Translations under genes and position numbers: made by a program | From: Apiosordaria backusii | Lineage: Eukaryota > Ascomycota > Sordariomycetes > Sordariales > Lasiosphaeriaceae | DNA length: 64,000 bases | Direction of reading: 5' to 3' | Assembly: GCA_030549205.1 (NCBI GenBank) | Contig: JAUKTV010000006.1 | Location: forward strand, 2,436,501-2,500,500 | Notes under the pieces: model-generated | What the model was told of the DNA's origin: nothing | Database searches by the model: none | The model's input: the letters and a program-made list of their open reading frames with translations, nothing else | In this document: positions 42,097-53,953 of the stretch, piece after piece | Numbering within the stretch: the stretch's first letter is position 1 | Layout of the letters: every line of letters begins with the position of its first letter

Positions 42097-43291
42097 TGTG
42101 ATGGTTTGTCGCGGCTGTCGTGCTTGTTTGCAGGAAGGTATGTGGCGGAGGTGGAGTCGACCAGGAGGATGAAGTTTGGGAGGAAGAAGTGGGAATTTCG
42201 AGAGGCAAGCCCCCGCTTCAATTAAGACGACGGGCGAGGCAGGAAAGCACCTGTGACTTATCTCTGTCTGGTCTTCTCTTCCTTGCTCCTGCCCTACTCG
42301 TCTCAAGGATGGATGGTTGCAGGTTGCACCTTCCTACAACAACCTGGAACCAACAGTGGGGTCAACAACCAGTCTGGAGTTGGCAAGTGCAAAACTCCCT
42401 TGCTCTTATCTAAGGTTTCGCCATCGATGGCGACATGGCCGACTCATTCCGGCCGTATCTGGCGTTCTCCAATTTCCATTATTGACCAGCAATGGTAATC
42501 ACTCTCCCTGCAGTGGAAGCGGGCGGGGAGCCGCGTTGGTGCGTGGCCTTGGGAGTTGCTCTGCTATTTTTTGTTTTGTGATCTGTGTTCAATGGGACAA
42601 CAAAGCATCTGATACCCCAAGCTCGATACTACAAAAGCATGTATTGCCCCACGCCGTCAACGGCCCAGAGCCTCACTCTCTTACCTCCAGACTCGGCCGA
42701 GTCTTGTGATGCAGGGACCTTTGAAGTTGCCTGAGACATGTGTAACATGCCATGTGAGATGTTCGGTGACGTTGACAACAAGCTCCCTTGCCATGGCGGA
42801 TAAGGCTTGCCGAGGGATTTTCTGGCCGCACCGTTTCAGCCGGGCACGTCATCATGGCCTTCCACCTCAGGAAGGAGCCTAATGATGGTCCCATATCATG
42901 GTCTTATCAGGGTATCTGCCGAGGGCCTCAAACATGGCTCTGCGACAGCTCTCTGCACTTATTATCATTTGCCCTGAGCTTGCTTGAGAAACTTAACAAA
43001 ATTGAAGCGAGTCCCGTAATGCAGTGCTGTCTTGTTGAAGCCTCCTCGACGATCACTCTGTCCACAACGAGGGACCAAGTGGAGACGAGGGTGGCCCAGC
43101 CGAACCATGGAACCAAAGCGCCACCATCCATGGGATACCAGTTGACCGGTTCGTATCCTTGATAAGCATTGGAAAACATGTGAAAACTTGACAATGATTG
43201 ACAGAAGGAAAGAACTCAAAGCGCAATGTTCCACAACTTTGTCACTGTTTTATGAGGGACAATGCACGTTAAGCATCAAAACCAAAGTCTT
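42097..43291. other. Upstream region of PTR2-like gene
   Basis: About 1.2 kb, a large promoter-type gap. Short open frames on both strands show no recognised domain. Confidence 0.5.
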
Positions 43292-43991
43292 CTATTCTAC
43301 CGGAAGGGGACTATCAGGTCTGACAACCCAGAATTGCTGAGCCCCAAGGTCTAGTGTAAGGCAATCACCCGTTTGGATCCATCTCCCTTGACTGAAGACC
43401 TTGACCTCCAGCGCGAGCAGGAACTTGTCATAAACGCCTTGCATTAGCATCTCGAACCCGAACACCGGATTTCTATCAAACCGCGAGACTCGACCTTGCA
43501 ATGCTCCAGGTGAAAGACCAGGTTCGCGTATCTGTACTGTTCGCGGTTCAAAAGAGACCAGTGATGTCCGGGTAACTGTCCAAGACGCGCCGCGCTCCGA
43601 CCCTGATTTTATCCCAGTCTTTCTCCATGCCTTGATCTACCTTACTTACTCTGCCGAGACAGGGGGGATATGTGTTTCCGGAGGGCCAGTTCTTCTGCGA
43701 CCATTTCGACGGCGATGTCAATCTCGCGGAGTTTGGGCCTGGTGACAGTCTTCGAGTCCGAGCCACAAACCTTTTGACCTGAATAACCGCCCACTCCCAG
43801 AGAAATGAATAACTATTCTCCTTATCCCACTTTTTCAGGACGAGGATGATAAGGTGACCCGGAACAGAGCCAGATCTGTGAAGGTTGTGTCGTGGCCGTG
43901 TGGTCAAGGTGACTTCATCGATGACGCTGATGTGGGAGGTGGCTCCTATTCGACGGTATAGCGCGGGGGGGGCGCCAGATCTGGTAGCCAT
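43292..43991 (-). pseudogene. Hypothetical protein, frame apparently broken once
   Basis: A 147-residue frame from 43991 to 43548 ends DSYPDITGLF. Skipping one base at the GG near 43561 continues smoothly as VSFEPRTVQIREPG...GRVSRFDRNPVFGFEM to a stop at 43292, about 235 residues in all. Codon style and mixed composition look coding on both sides. No domain recognised. An upstream exon (about 44250-44085) ending at a GTAAGT donor may belong to it. Either a real frameshift or a base error; the function is unknown. Confidence 0.4.
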
Positions 43992-44750
43992 GCTCAGAAT
44001 ATAAAACTGTCATGGTGGTGTAAAGTGTCTGTATAGAACAAGAATCTCGAGACATCAGAGGAGGCAAGTATGATAGAATGCGGTATACTTACCCTTTGCG
44101 CGATCTTGAGGACGCTGAGCTCCGCGATTGAATGAGTGATCCGTCCAGGGTGAAGTGACGCTGACCACAACCTGAGGCTTTTCAGGACCAGTCCAGGAAA
44201 AATGGGGGATCGTCGACTTTCCTGACAAAGACCACGAAACTTGACGCACATGATAAGGTATATTACACTAACCTGGAATATACACTACAGAAAGAAAGTC
44301 CAAGCAGCATTTTGGCCCTGCCCACCATGAGAATTCATCCATCTTGCGCCAGCCCAAGCCTGCTTCACAGGGTCCGAGTCAGGTACCAGTCCTAAAGCCA
44401 CCAAACGCCGTTTCTTCATGCCATGCTGAACTCCGTTTCCGATGCTAAATGTGAGAGGTTATTAATAGTCTGCCACACCCCGCAAATGCAATGGCAGGAA
44501 AGTGAAACCCCCCATCCGTACGAGCCAGGCCTATGATGCCTCTTAAGATCCCTATCCAGCCCATCCCATATCTGCTTTGAAGCAAAGAAAAATAACGACG
44601 AATCTGTGACGGTCAAGAGTGTGACTATAATGATACCCGCCGGCATCGATCCTGTTGTGACGCTGAAAATGATATGTGTCGATAACTGAAATGCAGCAGT
44701 GAAAAGAATAGGGACGCCGTTATGTCGGCGTGTTGATGATGAGAGAGCAA
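43992..44750 (-). other. Possible upstream exons, unassigned
   Basis: Two minus-strand stretches look partly coding. 44250-44085 ends in a GTAAGT donor. 44750-44416 is strongly hydrophobic (two likely membrane segments around ILFTAAFQLSTHIIF and AGIIIVTLLTV) but has no ATG start. They could be exons of the neighbouring hypothetical gene or of a small membrane protein gene; the splicing could not be resolved. Confidence 0.3.
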
Positions 44751-47700
44751 TCAACCCTCATATTCCTCCTGTGACCTAGGGCCTGCCTTCTCCTTGCCCT
44801 TTTCCTTACTTCCCCTCGGTAGCTCCGGATCCTGCTCTATGCTCTCCATTGTAAAGCCCGCCCCCAGGGTATCCATGTCAACACCAGGTTCTTGATCGAC
44901 ATCATCGGCATGCCAGATTGGAGGGGTGCTTGTCGGCACATGCGGACGAGGAGGTCGACTTGGCCCAGCGCGAGTGGGGGTTGCGGATGGTCTGAATCTG
45001 TGGGAGGTATATTTTCCTCTGGCGCTGCGAGATGGCCAAGAAGGAGCTGGGTAAACCGCGTTGGTACTGGTCTGGGAACTACCTTGAGTACTCGACGGGT
45101 CATGAGGGGAAGAGGTCTGGGCGGCAGCACCCCCCCGGCGAGCAACTCCGAATTCTACAGGTGGTGCCAGCGCATAATCAGCTTGGCCAGCCCTTGAGGC
45201 TGATGCCGATCGCAACGCAGGTCCCAGGGGCCCGGTAGGCGGTGAGGTCTCCTGACTAGCGGTATAACGCGAGTAAGTTTCGTCGTCGACAACAAGGATC
45301 TCCTCAAGCTGAGTTGCCGTGGTGGAAGTAGGAGTTGCCGGAACACGAGCACATTTAACAGCAGCGGGTAATTTCCCATACTTCCGGAGAGAACTGTAGA
45401 TCTTCTTCCCCTGCTCCGTCAACATCGCGACCCTGAGCCCCATGCTTGTGTTGGGGTCATAACGGTCAAAGTCGTGATCATCTGCCTCTTTCCACCCCTT
45501 GTACCCCCTCCGAGTTGGGCCAAACGTTACCACCAACGTCTTTTGAGAAAGCGTGGGGTCTTTCATGTCCACGTTGCGTGTCTCCGGTTCGTTTTCCCCA
45601 CCAGATTGATAGAAGTCGGACTCATCCTTAATGTCCATCATCGTCTCATCTTCCGGATTTCCACGGCCAACAGTTCCGTGAGAGTTTCCGAACAACCGTG
45701 CTAGGACTTGGTCAATGAACTTGTCCTTTGCGCGCGCAATCGCCTTCCACACTTTGGCCTCCTTTTCCCATGCTAGAACCTTGATCCTTTGGCCTTTGAT
45801 TCTCGTTGTCAGTGTCCGGACAGTGTCATCGAAGCCCTCGTGCTCATCCTCCAAGTGTCTGATAATATTTTGGAGGTTCTCCTTCTTAAGAGTCTTGAAG
45901 CTGGACTCCGGAAGACGTTCGGCTCGGAGTGGCATAGGGAGGTCGTCATCGGCATCGTCAGTATTGGGCTTCCTGGAGCAAAGACTGTCAGCAAAGGAAT
46001 GAAATGCATCGGTTAAAGACGTGAAAAGGAAGAAACAAACATTGAGAAAGAACCATTTACCCTGTCATCGGATATGTCACGAGCACTCTGGACTGCTCTA
46101 GCCTTGACCAGCGCCTCTCGCGCGGCCGGGTCAAGGTCCTGGTGAGTCTCCGCCTCGGACAATTGGTTTTGGAGGTCCTCGACCCTTGTCTGAAATCCAG
46201 CCAACGCAGCCCTGCTCACCTCGAGTTGCTGAAATGTCTCATCCCTCTCCCTGGAAACATTCCCAAGCTGAGCTGCTAGGGCCTTCAATTTCTGAAGAGC
46301 CTTATCTTTTTCTCTTGACACGGCCCCAAGCTCAGCCTCCAATTCTTTGACCCTCTGCCCCGAGCTCTCCATGTGCGCGAACCGCGGATCATCCGTCCCC
46401 TCCTCAAGCGCAATAGATTGCTCTATCAAAAACTGTATGTCAGCCTTTGCCTTTCCCAACTCGACCTTGGTATCTTCAAGCTCCTGCAAAGCCTGGTCTC
46501 TCTCCTTCACTGTGGTTTGCAAATCGCCAGAAGGGGTCCCCACGACCTGGTTCTGCTGCACCTCAGTCTCCGCCCTTACCAGCGCAACCTTGACATCTGC
46601 GAGCTCCTGCGCAGCCTGGTTTCTCTCCGTCACTAGGGCTTCAATGTGGGATCCCAACACCTGGTTTTGCTGCACCAATGCGGCAATCTTCCGTTTGTCC
46701 TCGGCCCGTTCATCGCTGAGCTCTTGGTATTGGCTGAAGACCCTGTCAAGTTGGGCATTGGCCGCCGCGATCTCGTCATTCTTTTGCATGAGTTGACTCT
46801 GGAGATGGGCAATCTGTGCCTGGATGGCGGGCTGATTGATAGACCCCCGGGTGGAAGCATCATGTCGATTCTGGAGGTCGGCAATTCGGGCTTCGAGGGC
46901 TTGAATATGTTGCTGCGAATTAAAGATGGTTGCATTCAGCTGGTTGATATTCTGAGAATGCTGGTTGATCTCCTGCTGCTTGAGATAGGCCGACTCCTCC
47001 TTGTAATTCTCAAACTGGTTCGTTACTTGGGCAGTCTTCGCTTCAGCCTCTTTCGCCATGTTCTCAGCGGCAATCAGTTGAGCCTCGATCTGCTGACAAT
47101 GCGCCTCAAGAGCCTTGATATGTTGACTGCTTTTCTCGAGCTGATTCATGAGTGATTGGACGTGAGACTGCGACATTTCAAGAGCGGACTTTATCGCCTG
47201 GAGTTGGGCGGCCTGTCGGTGCTCATTGGCCTTGTGCTTTGTCATCTCCTGTACGGCCAGATCTCTCTCTGACTGGAGACAGCCAACTTGCCCATTGAGA
47301 TCTTGGACGGTCTTCCTGAGAGCTTCCATCTCGGGGTCCGTCTCAGACTGTGTCAGCCGTTCCTGGAGACTCTTGATCGAGGTATGCATCACTTTCTTTT
47401 CCTCCTCGAAACTCTGCCGCTGCTGCTCGAGCATCGTCTCGCGTAAAATGACCTCCTCTTGTTGCTGTTCAAGTTTCTTCTCATACTCCACGATCTTGGC
47501 TTGCTGGCTCTCGACCTTCCTTCTAAGATTCACAGTCTCGGCGTTCATTTCGTCATGCTTATCCCAGGCAGACAAGAGGTCATTTCTAAGACCCTCCTTG
47601 TCCTTCTCGTCCTTGAGGTAAGTTTGCCTGAGTTCATAATAGTCGTGCTCAACCTTCTTGAGACGTAGCGTCAAGTTCTCAATCTCTGTCTCGGCTTCCC

Positions 47701-48988
47701 GCAACTTGACGTTCAACTCCTCGCACTGGCTGGTGGCACTCTTCAAAGCCTCCTTGTCATCATCTGGCTGCTTGTCCTTGTCGTGTGCGGGGTTTCCAGA
47801 ACCAGCTCCTTGACTGCTGGCGGCCTGCTCTTTGAGATCCTGAATTACCGCCCCATTCACAAAGATGGTGGTCCGAGCATTATGGAGTTCCGCCTGGCCA
47901 TTAGCGAGTTGCTTTTTGAGATCCTCGATGGTCTGACCCATATTCTTTATGATGAGCCTGTCGTTGTTTGCACGGACCAGTTCCTCTTGGTGCTTGGTGA
48001 CTTGGGACTCCAGAACGTCATTGGTTTCCCCCCTGAACATGCTAGACTCTCGCGCGTCACTAAGTTCTTGGTCTCGGACAGAGAGTTGCTGCTTCAAATG
48101 CTCGATAACAACCTGGTTCTCGGCCAGAGTGCCCGGAATATCCTTAGCAGTCGCTTGCTCAGCGGCCAACTTCAGGCCAAGCTGATCGATACTGAGCTTG
48201 TGCTGAGCCACCATGGCACGCTCTTGAATGAGGGCTGTCTTGTTGGCATTCGCTTCCTCCATGAGTGCCTTGATCTCATCGTGCTGGCCGACAACGGTAT
48301 TCCTTGACTTGGAGAGAGCAAGTTGAACATCGGCGAGCTTCTGCTTGAGCTCATTGGTCTCTGCACAAGTGTTGCAGGGCGAAATGAGGGCGGCCCCAGT
48401 CAATTGATGCTCGCTGACAAGTTGCTGAGCTGGGCGGCCGGTGACGCTTGCATAATCGTCAGCGGCCGCCTTCTGCATACCATCGATGATTGCTCTCAAC
48501 GAGGCTATCTCCTGATCCTTCTCGGCCGAGATCAGTCGCAAATCATCGATCTTCTCCACTAGCTGTGCATTCTCATCCTGCTTCTGATGTAGCTGAGCGG
48601 CCAGTTGGTTGACCGTGGCGGGCACTTGGGTTGAAGAAGGAGACCCCTGGTGTAGGACAAGGGCAGTGCTAGAAAATGCAGGACCGGCGGCACGGAAGGG
48701 GCTCCGGTTGTTGCCACTCGCCAAAACTGAGGCCATTCTCTTTGCCGCTGGGCTGTCATTGGGAGCGTCGACGTGACTAACATCTCTTTTCTGTGAAGGG
48801 GACACATCCTCCTCATCCTCGTCATCGGAGAGGAGCGAAACCCATGTCTGTTCCTTGTTCGGCTGCTGATGATCATCTTCCTCATCATCGCGGCGATTGC
48901 GGCCGCTGCCGGAGACCTTGGGGCGACCCCAACCGCTCCGTCCACCGCGGCGGGCGTTACTAGTCGGATTGCGTGCGTTGCTTGCCAT
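44751..48988 (-). CDS. Very long coiled-coil protein (two-exon model)
   Basis: The start ATG at 48988 (MASNARNPTSNARRGG) follows a probable 5' UTR intron (49071-48990). Residues 1-110 are disordered and Arg/Gly- then Asp/Glu-rich. From about residue 120 to 960 the chain is almost continuous coiled coil (Q/E/L/A/K heptads). The first frame stops at 46013, but a GTAAAT donor at 46060 and an acceptor at 45969 join it in phase to a second long frame (45968-44751), giving 1381 residues. The C-terminal part has a short helical start and a Pro/Ser/Thr-rich disordered tail. The acceptor is AAG, so two separate genes (48988-46013 and 45935-44751) remain possible. It resembles tethering or cytoskeletal scaffolds only in composition. 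Confidence 0.7.
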
Positions 48989-50843
48989 CCTGGAAGATAT
49001 GGTTAAGCTGATGAAATGGTTAGAAAATTCTGTATGAAAAAGTTTTACCAAGGTACAAGAGGGATTGTTACCAGCGGAGCCGATGAATGTTCAACAAGGT
49101 TAAATCGATACTGAGCGGGAAACGGTTGAGAGGGCAGGAGGGTGATGTTTTGCGAAAGAGTGAGGGTTGGGAAGAAGAGAGAGCGGTGGACTAAATACCC
49201 AGTAAAAATAGAAAATGGCAAGCACATTGTAACGGAAGACAATACAAGGAAAGTTTTGCAGTGTCAAGTGAATTGTGCTGAGGGAAATTGGGATGATGTA
49301 GGAAGGTGCTCAGGTGCTCCAAGGCTTCCAATGAGGCTGTCAGCAGACGGGCTTTAGAGGGAAGGCAGTACCGGTGAACCTCAAGCCTCGGCGACTGAGC
49401 AAGATAACTATCTGATAAGAGAAAATAAATTACAATTCCAGAACAGCTGGGACCGCTTTGTTTTATTGCTTCTCTGAGACCTGATGGTGAAGTTGAGTGA
49501 GGTGGATGAGCGGTCTTCTCGCAAGCATTACTTCAATTTCGAAATGGTTCGAAGTTGAAACCATAGGAAGCCGAATCCTGGCGTTTGCAATCGGAATTGC
49601 TCCAAGCAGTGAGATCACAATATCGGCAGCCGGCGGTTGTTGAAGGCAGCCGAGTCGAGGTATCACAAAGGGAAATCACAACCTCCAGGGCAGCTGGTCC
49701 TCCCGCAACCAACCTGAAGTGATGGAATCCTGCACGCCACAGCCTACGGCATTGGCAAGAGCCTGTCCCCTGGAAAGATTGACTTCAAAAATATTCCCGT
49801 AACATATTGCCTTACTATGCCTTCCTGACAAAGCATATGAGTCAATCTTGTCTGATCTGTCTCGCCGACGAAATATGTCTGCGTATTGTTATCGAAGATC
49901 TGCCCTCAACAAGTCTTTCATCCGAATTCAGTTCGTCACAATGCTGATCCCTACCTGAGACAACCGGTTTGCTTGTGTTCTTAAATTCAATGTCCAAAAC
50001 CCAAACCCAAATAAACAGGCCAGCAAGAGACATTTCTGTCTTATGCTAGGCTTTCATTTAGTATTGGAAGCCACAAATCACACCTGGAAAAGTCTTTACG
50101 GGCAGTGATGATAGATAGTGCTCCGTGTAGTCATTTAAAACCCCTTTCAAGAACAGTGAAACGATGGACGAGTAGCTTTTTGGGACAGAACGTTGTTTCG
50201 ATTCACAACATTGCCAAAGTTCTCCGAATCAGCATAAGCGGTTCCTTTGTTGTCGAGTATTCTTTTACTCGGCTGTCCGTAGAGCGGTCTGATCCCTAGT
50301 ATTAATTACCAAGCCTTTAGGATTCTATGTTGTTGCAGACGCACTCAACGACAACCTTTACCCTATCAAACCAACAAAAAGCTGCCATGTCACGCGTGAA
50401 GTTAAGAGATACCATGATAAATCAGCTGTGGCAAACGATGTTGGAATCACATTCGATGACAGCGAATCATACTGTCCCACTTATTCAGCCCCCTGTCAGC
50501 TCTGCCAGTCACGATCCTGATATTCGGTGATAATTAGTGGGCTTTCCACCAATGCAGTGTGACACTAGACGTGCTGACATGCATGCCCTTCGGCTGTTGG
50601 TTCGTGATTTTCGTTACTTCCACTTGTTCGGGCTAGATTGGCTCCAAACCCAACAGCAGCAACATCTCATTGTGGTGGTATGCGTGCAAAGTATCAACCT
50701 CAGCTGCGGGGTTCAAAAGGGTCTTGATGCCCAAGTTCATATTCTCATTCATTCACTCGCCCCAACTCCTTCAGCCCACCTTTATCCCATCTTTACTCTA
50801 TTCATCTCGATCAGCACAGCCTTTGTGAGCAACATCCGCCAAA
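48989..50843. other. Intergenic region
   Basis: About 1.85 kb between divergent genes. It includes the likely 5' UTR intron and leader of the coiled-coil gene (to about 49240). The rest has short unsupported frames and no repeat recognised. Confidence 0.5.
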
Positions 50844-52203
50844 ATGCCCATCGACTTCCACCTCTCCCCCTCCCAAGCAGGAACCCACCAAGCGGCCCGC
50901 TCCCTCGCCCGCAACCTCCTCCTCCCCTCCCGGCAAACCTACCTCCAGCACCCGCCCAACTCTCCCTTGCGCTTCCAATCCACCCAGCCTACCTACGCCG
51001 CTGCCGTCTCCGCTGGTCTCCTCAAAGGCCAAGTCTCCCCTGCCCATGGCGGTACCGGCGGCACCCTGATCGAATCCGCCATCCTAGTAGAAGAATGCTA
51101 CTCCGTCGAGCCCTCCACCGCTCTAACCATCTTCGCCACCGGGCTCGGTCTGACCCCCCTCAACCTCGCTGCTGGACCCCAACACGTTGAGTTCCTCGCG
51201 CCTTTTTTGAGTGGGGAAGGAAGCCCTTTGGCGTCGTTGGTGTTCTCCGAACCGGGGGGAGTGGCTAACGCACTTGAAAAGGGTGCCAAAGGGTTCCAGA
51301 CAACCGCCAGACAAGAGGGTGACGAGTGGGTGATCAACGGGGAGAAGATGTGGGCTACCAACTGTGCGGGGTGGGATTTCAAGGGGTGTGACCTTGCTTG
51401 TGTCGTTTGCAGGGATGTTACCACCCCGCTGGAAGAAGGACAGGAACCCCAAGACAAGGTGATGATCATCTTGGTTACAAGAGCGGATCTGGATAGGAAT
51501 GGAGAGGGGAGTTTTGAGGTGTTGAGGCATATTGCTACGCCGGGACATACGAGTGTGTCAGGGCCGCATGTGAGGTATGCTAATGTCCGAGTGCCGGCGA
51601 AGAATGTTTTGTGTCCTCCCGGGCAGGGAGCGCAGGTGGCATTTGGGAGTTTTGATGGGAGTGCTGTGCTTGTGGGCGCGATGGGAGTGGGGTTGATGAG
51701 GGCGGCGTTTGATGCTGCGATTGCGTTTGCGAAGAGGGATGATAGAGGGGGGGCGGTGCCGTTGTTGGAGAGGCAGGCTTTTGCTGATTTGCTGAGTGGG
51801 GTCAAGATGCAGACTGAGGCTGCGAGGGCGTTGACTTGGAAGGCTGCGCATGCGATGGAAAATGGGCCTGGGGATTATGATGCAAGGAGGGAGCTGGCGC
51901 TGGCTGCCAAGGTGTTTTGCAGTGAGGCGGCTGTTAAGGCTTGTACGGATGTGATTAATGCTGTTGGGATGTAAGTCTTCACTGTGGTAATGACGAAGAT
52001 GGAGCGTGAAGCTAATCTGGAATTCTTGCAGCACGGCATATGATCTCGACCAGCCATTTTCGGATCTTCTCAACACAGCGGTGGTGCTCCCGATTTTCGA
52101 TGGTGGAAACGTGGGAATCAGAAGGCGGCACTTGCAGCAACTGATGCTGAAGCCGACATACGATGCATGGGCGGCCACATATGGTCCGTCGACCTCAGAG
52201 TGA
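50844..52203 (+). CDS. Nitroalkane oxidase-like flavoprotein (acyl-CoA dehydrogenase superfamily)
   Basis: Two exons, 50844-51970 and 52032-52203 (61-bp intron GTAAGT...TTGCAG), giving 432 residues; Fusarium nitroalkane oxidase is of similar length. The fold blocks of acyl-CoA dehydrogenases are present: the FAD-contact region SLVFSEPGGVAN, then EWVINGEKMWATN. In place of the Glu base of the dehydrogenases the C-terminal block reads LPIFDGGNVGIRRRH, with Asp399 where nitroalkane oxidase has its catalytic Asp. The end ..WAATYG also matches that enzyme. It would oxidise nitroalkanes to aldehydes with nitrite and peroxide. The sense strand flips from C-rich (to 51180) to G-rich. Confidence 0.85.
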
Positions 52204-52889
52204 TCAGAACTTTGATAGACTTTTTGAATTGCTGATACTTGTTGTATTTCACCCTTTGTTCATTGTTGACATCAACCGTACCACCGGGCAATCTATATAC
52301 ACGGAGTTGAGTGGATCCTAACGCCGGGTGACGGAAATCCCCACACCTTCGGCGCCGTAGTGGGGTCAGTCGATAGCCCGATGAACAACGAATGGTGGAT
52401 GATCTGAAGGTTAAGTAGCAGAACACCGATAATATCTCACGTCAATCATAAGAGCTAAATCCGAAGCGTCTAACCTCCGCCTTATCGGATTCTGGAAGCT
52501 TAGTTAGATGACTCTGCTATCAAAGTCCGGTGCTCCGGACAAGGATGGGGTTTCCGGCCTCTGACGTCCGAACAAAGCGGCCAGTATGAAATAAAGTTGA
52601 AGTTAAAATTATAAACTAGAACGCAAAAGATTTTAACAACTCAAACTTGAAGTATAGGGCGACATCTTTTTGACCACTTACCCCTGAACTATCTTCGACT
52701 CGAACATGTCGTGCTAGCTCACAATAGCCCACGCTTAACGCTGACGCCATTGAAAAGCAATCCAACCCCCACTAAGTACATCACTGACTCCGGTCCCGGA
52801 ATACTTTTGTTTTTCCAGGTTGTGGCTTCGTTTGTTGTTCAAACCCGCACCATCACAGAATTGTATAGGAGTCTACTCACATCGTCAGA
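52204..52889. other. Intergenic region
   Basis: About 690 bases between two co-directional genes. No supported feature other than the presumed terminator and promoter. Confidence 0.5.
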
Positions 52890-53953
52890 ATGGGATCCAA
52901 CAATGCCAACTTCAGTGCTGCCCCGTTGTTCAGCGTGGAGGGCATGGTGGCTGTCATCACAGGCGGTGGTACCGGTACGTTTCCCAACAGATCAAGGTCT
53001 CTTCATGGTTAATCATACTCACCTGTCGTCTAATGAACCCAGGCATCGGCCTCACCATGGCTCAGGCTCTCGCAGCCAACGGTGCCTCCAAGATCTACCT
53101 CCTCGGCCGCCGCAAAGAAGTCCTCGAGGCCGCTGCCCTCACAAATCCCTTCGTCTTGATCCCCCTCCAATGCGACGTCACTTCCGAAACCTCCCTCCAA
53201 GCCGCCGTTGATACCATCACCGAACAATCCGGCTTCATCAACCTGCTCGTCGCCAACTCCGGCGTCCTCGGCCCTGTCAACGGCTTCGACCCGTCCCTCT
53301 CCATATCCGAGCTGCGCGCCAGCATGTTTAACCAGAAGACCATGAACGAGATGACCGACTGCCTCAATGTCAATGTCACGGGTGCTTTCTTTACCATCGT
53401 GGCATTTTTGGAACTGTTGGACAAGGGAAACAAGCACGCTGTCAGTGGCAAAGGAGCAAAAGTGTTTGGAAGGCCGGATAAGCCGGGGAGCGATGTGCCG
53501 AGCATTCAGAGTCAGGTCATTGTGACGAGCAGCATCGCTGCGTACAGCCGCATGTCGGCTTCCAAACCGGCGTACGCGGCCAGCAAAGCCGCGATCTTGC
53601 ACTTGACCAAGCAGGCGAGCTCGAATTTGGCCAGGTTTGGCATCAGGGCTAATGCTCTTGCCCCTGGTTGTAAGTCATTCACACATGAAATTATTGGCAT
53701 GATCGAGAGAGAAAGCTGACAAAAGGATTGACAAGTGTTCCCGTCCGAACTGGCCTCTGGCTTGATCGGAAGTCGCGATCCAGGAACGGAATCAGCGGAC
53801 GACCCGCGATTCATCCCGGCCAGAAAGTTTGGCGGTGACGAGGAAATGGCAGGCACGGTGCTGTATCTGGCCAGCCGTCCGGGCAGCTACTGCAATGGGA
53901 TGGTGCTGGTAAATGATGGAGGGCGGCTTGCCGTCATGTTGGGCAGTTACTGA
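52890..53953 (+). CDS. Classical short-chain dehydrogenase/reductase
   Basis: Three exons, 52890-52974, 53043-53669 and 53736-53953, all in phase, giving 309 residues. The cofactor motif TGGGTGIG (24-31) is split by the first intron. The active-site set is complete: NSG (100-102), Ser191/192, and YAASK (206-210). Classical SDRs of this kind oxidise or reduce alcohols and ketones with NAD(P). It follows the nitroalkane oxidase-like gene on the same strand, so a role in handling the aldehyde or ketone product is possible but only an inference. Confidence 0.9.

Noticed and set aside
46646..47155. Plus-strand leucine-rich open frames
   Set aside because: Antisense to the coiled-coil gene; the Leu/Ile-rich look comes from reading Glu/Lys/Gln codons backwards.
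50844..53953. Secondary-metabolite gene cluster
   Set aside because: Only two tailoring-type enzymes; no synthase, transporter or regulator nearby.
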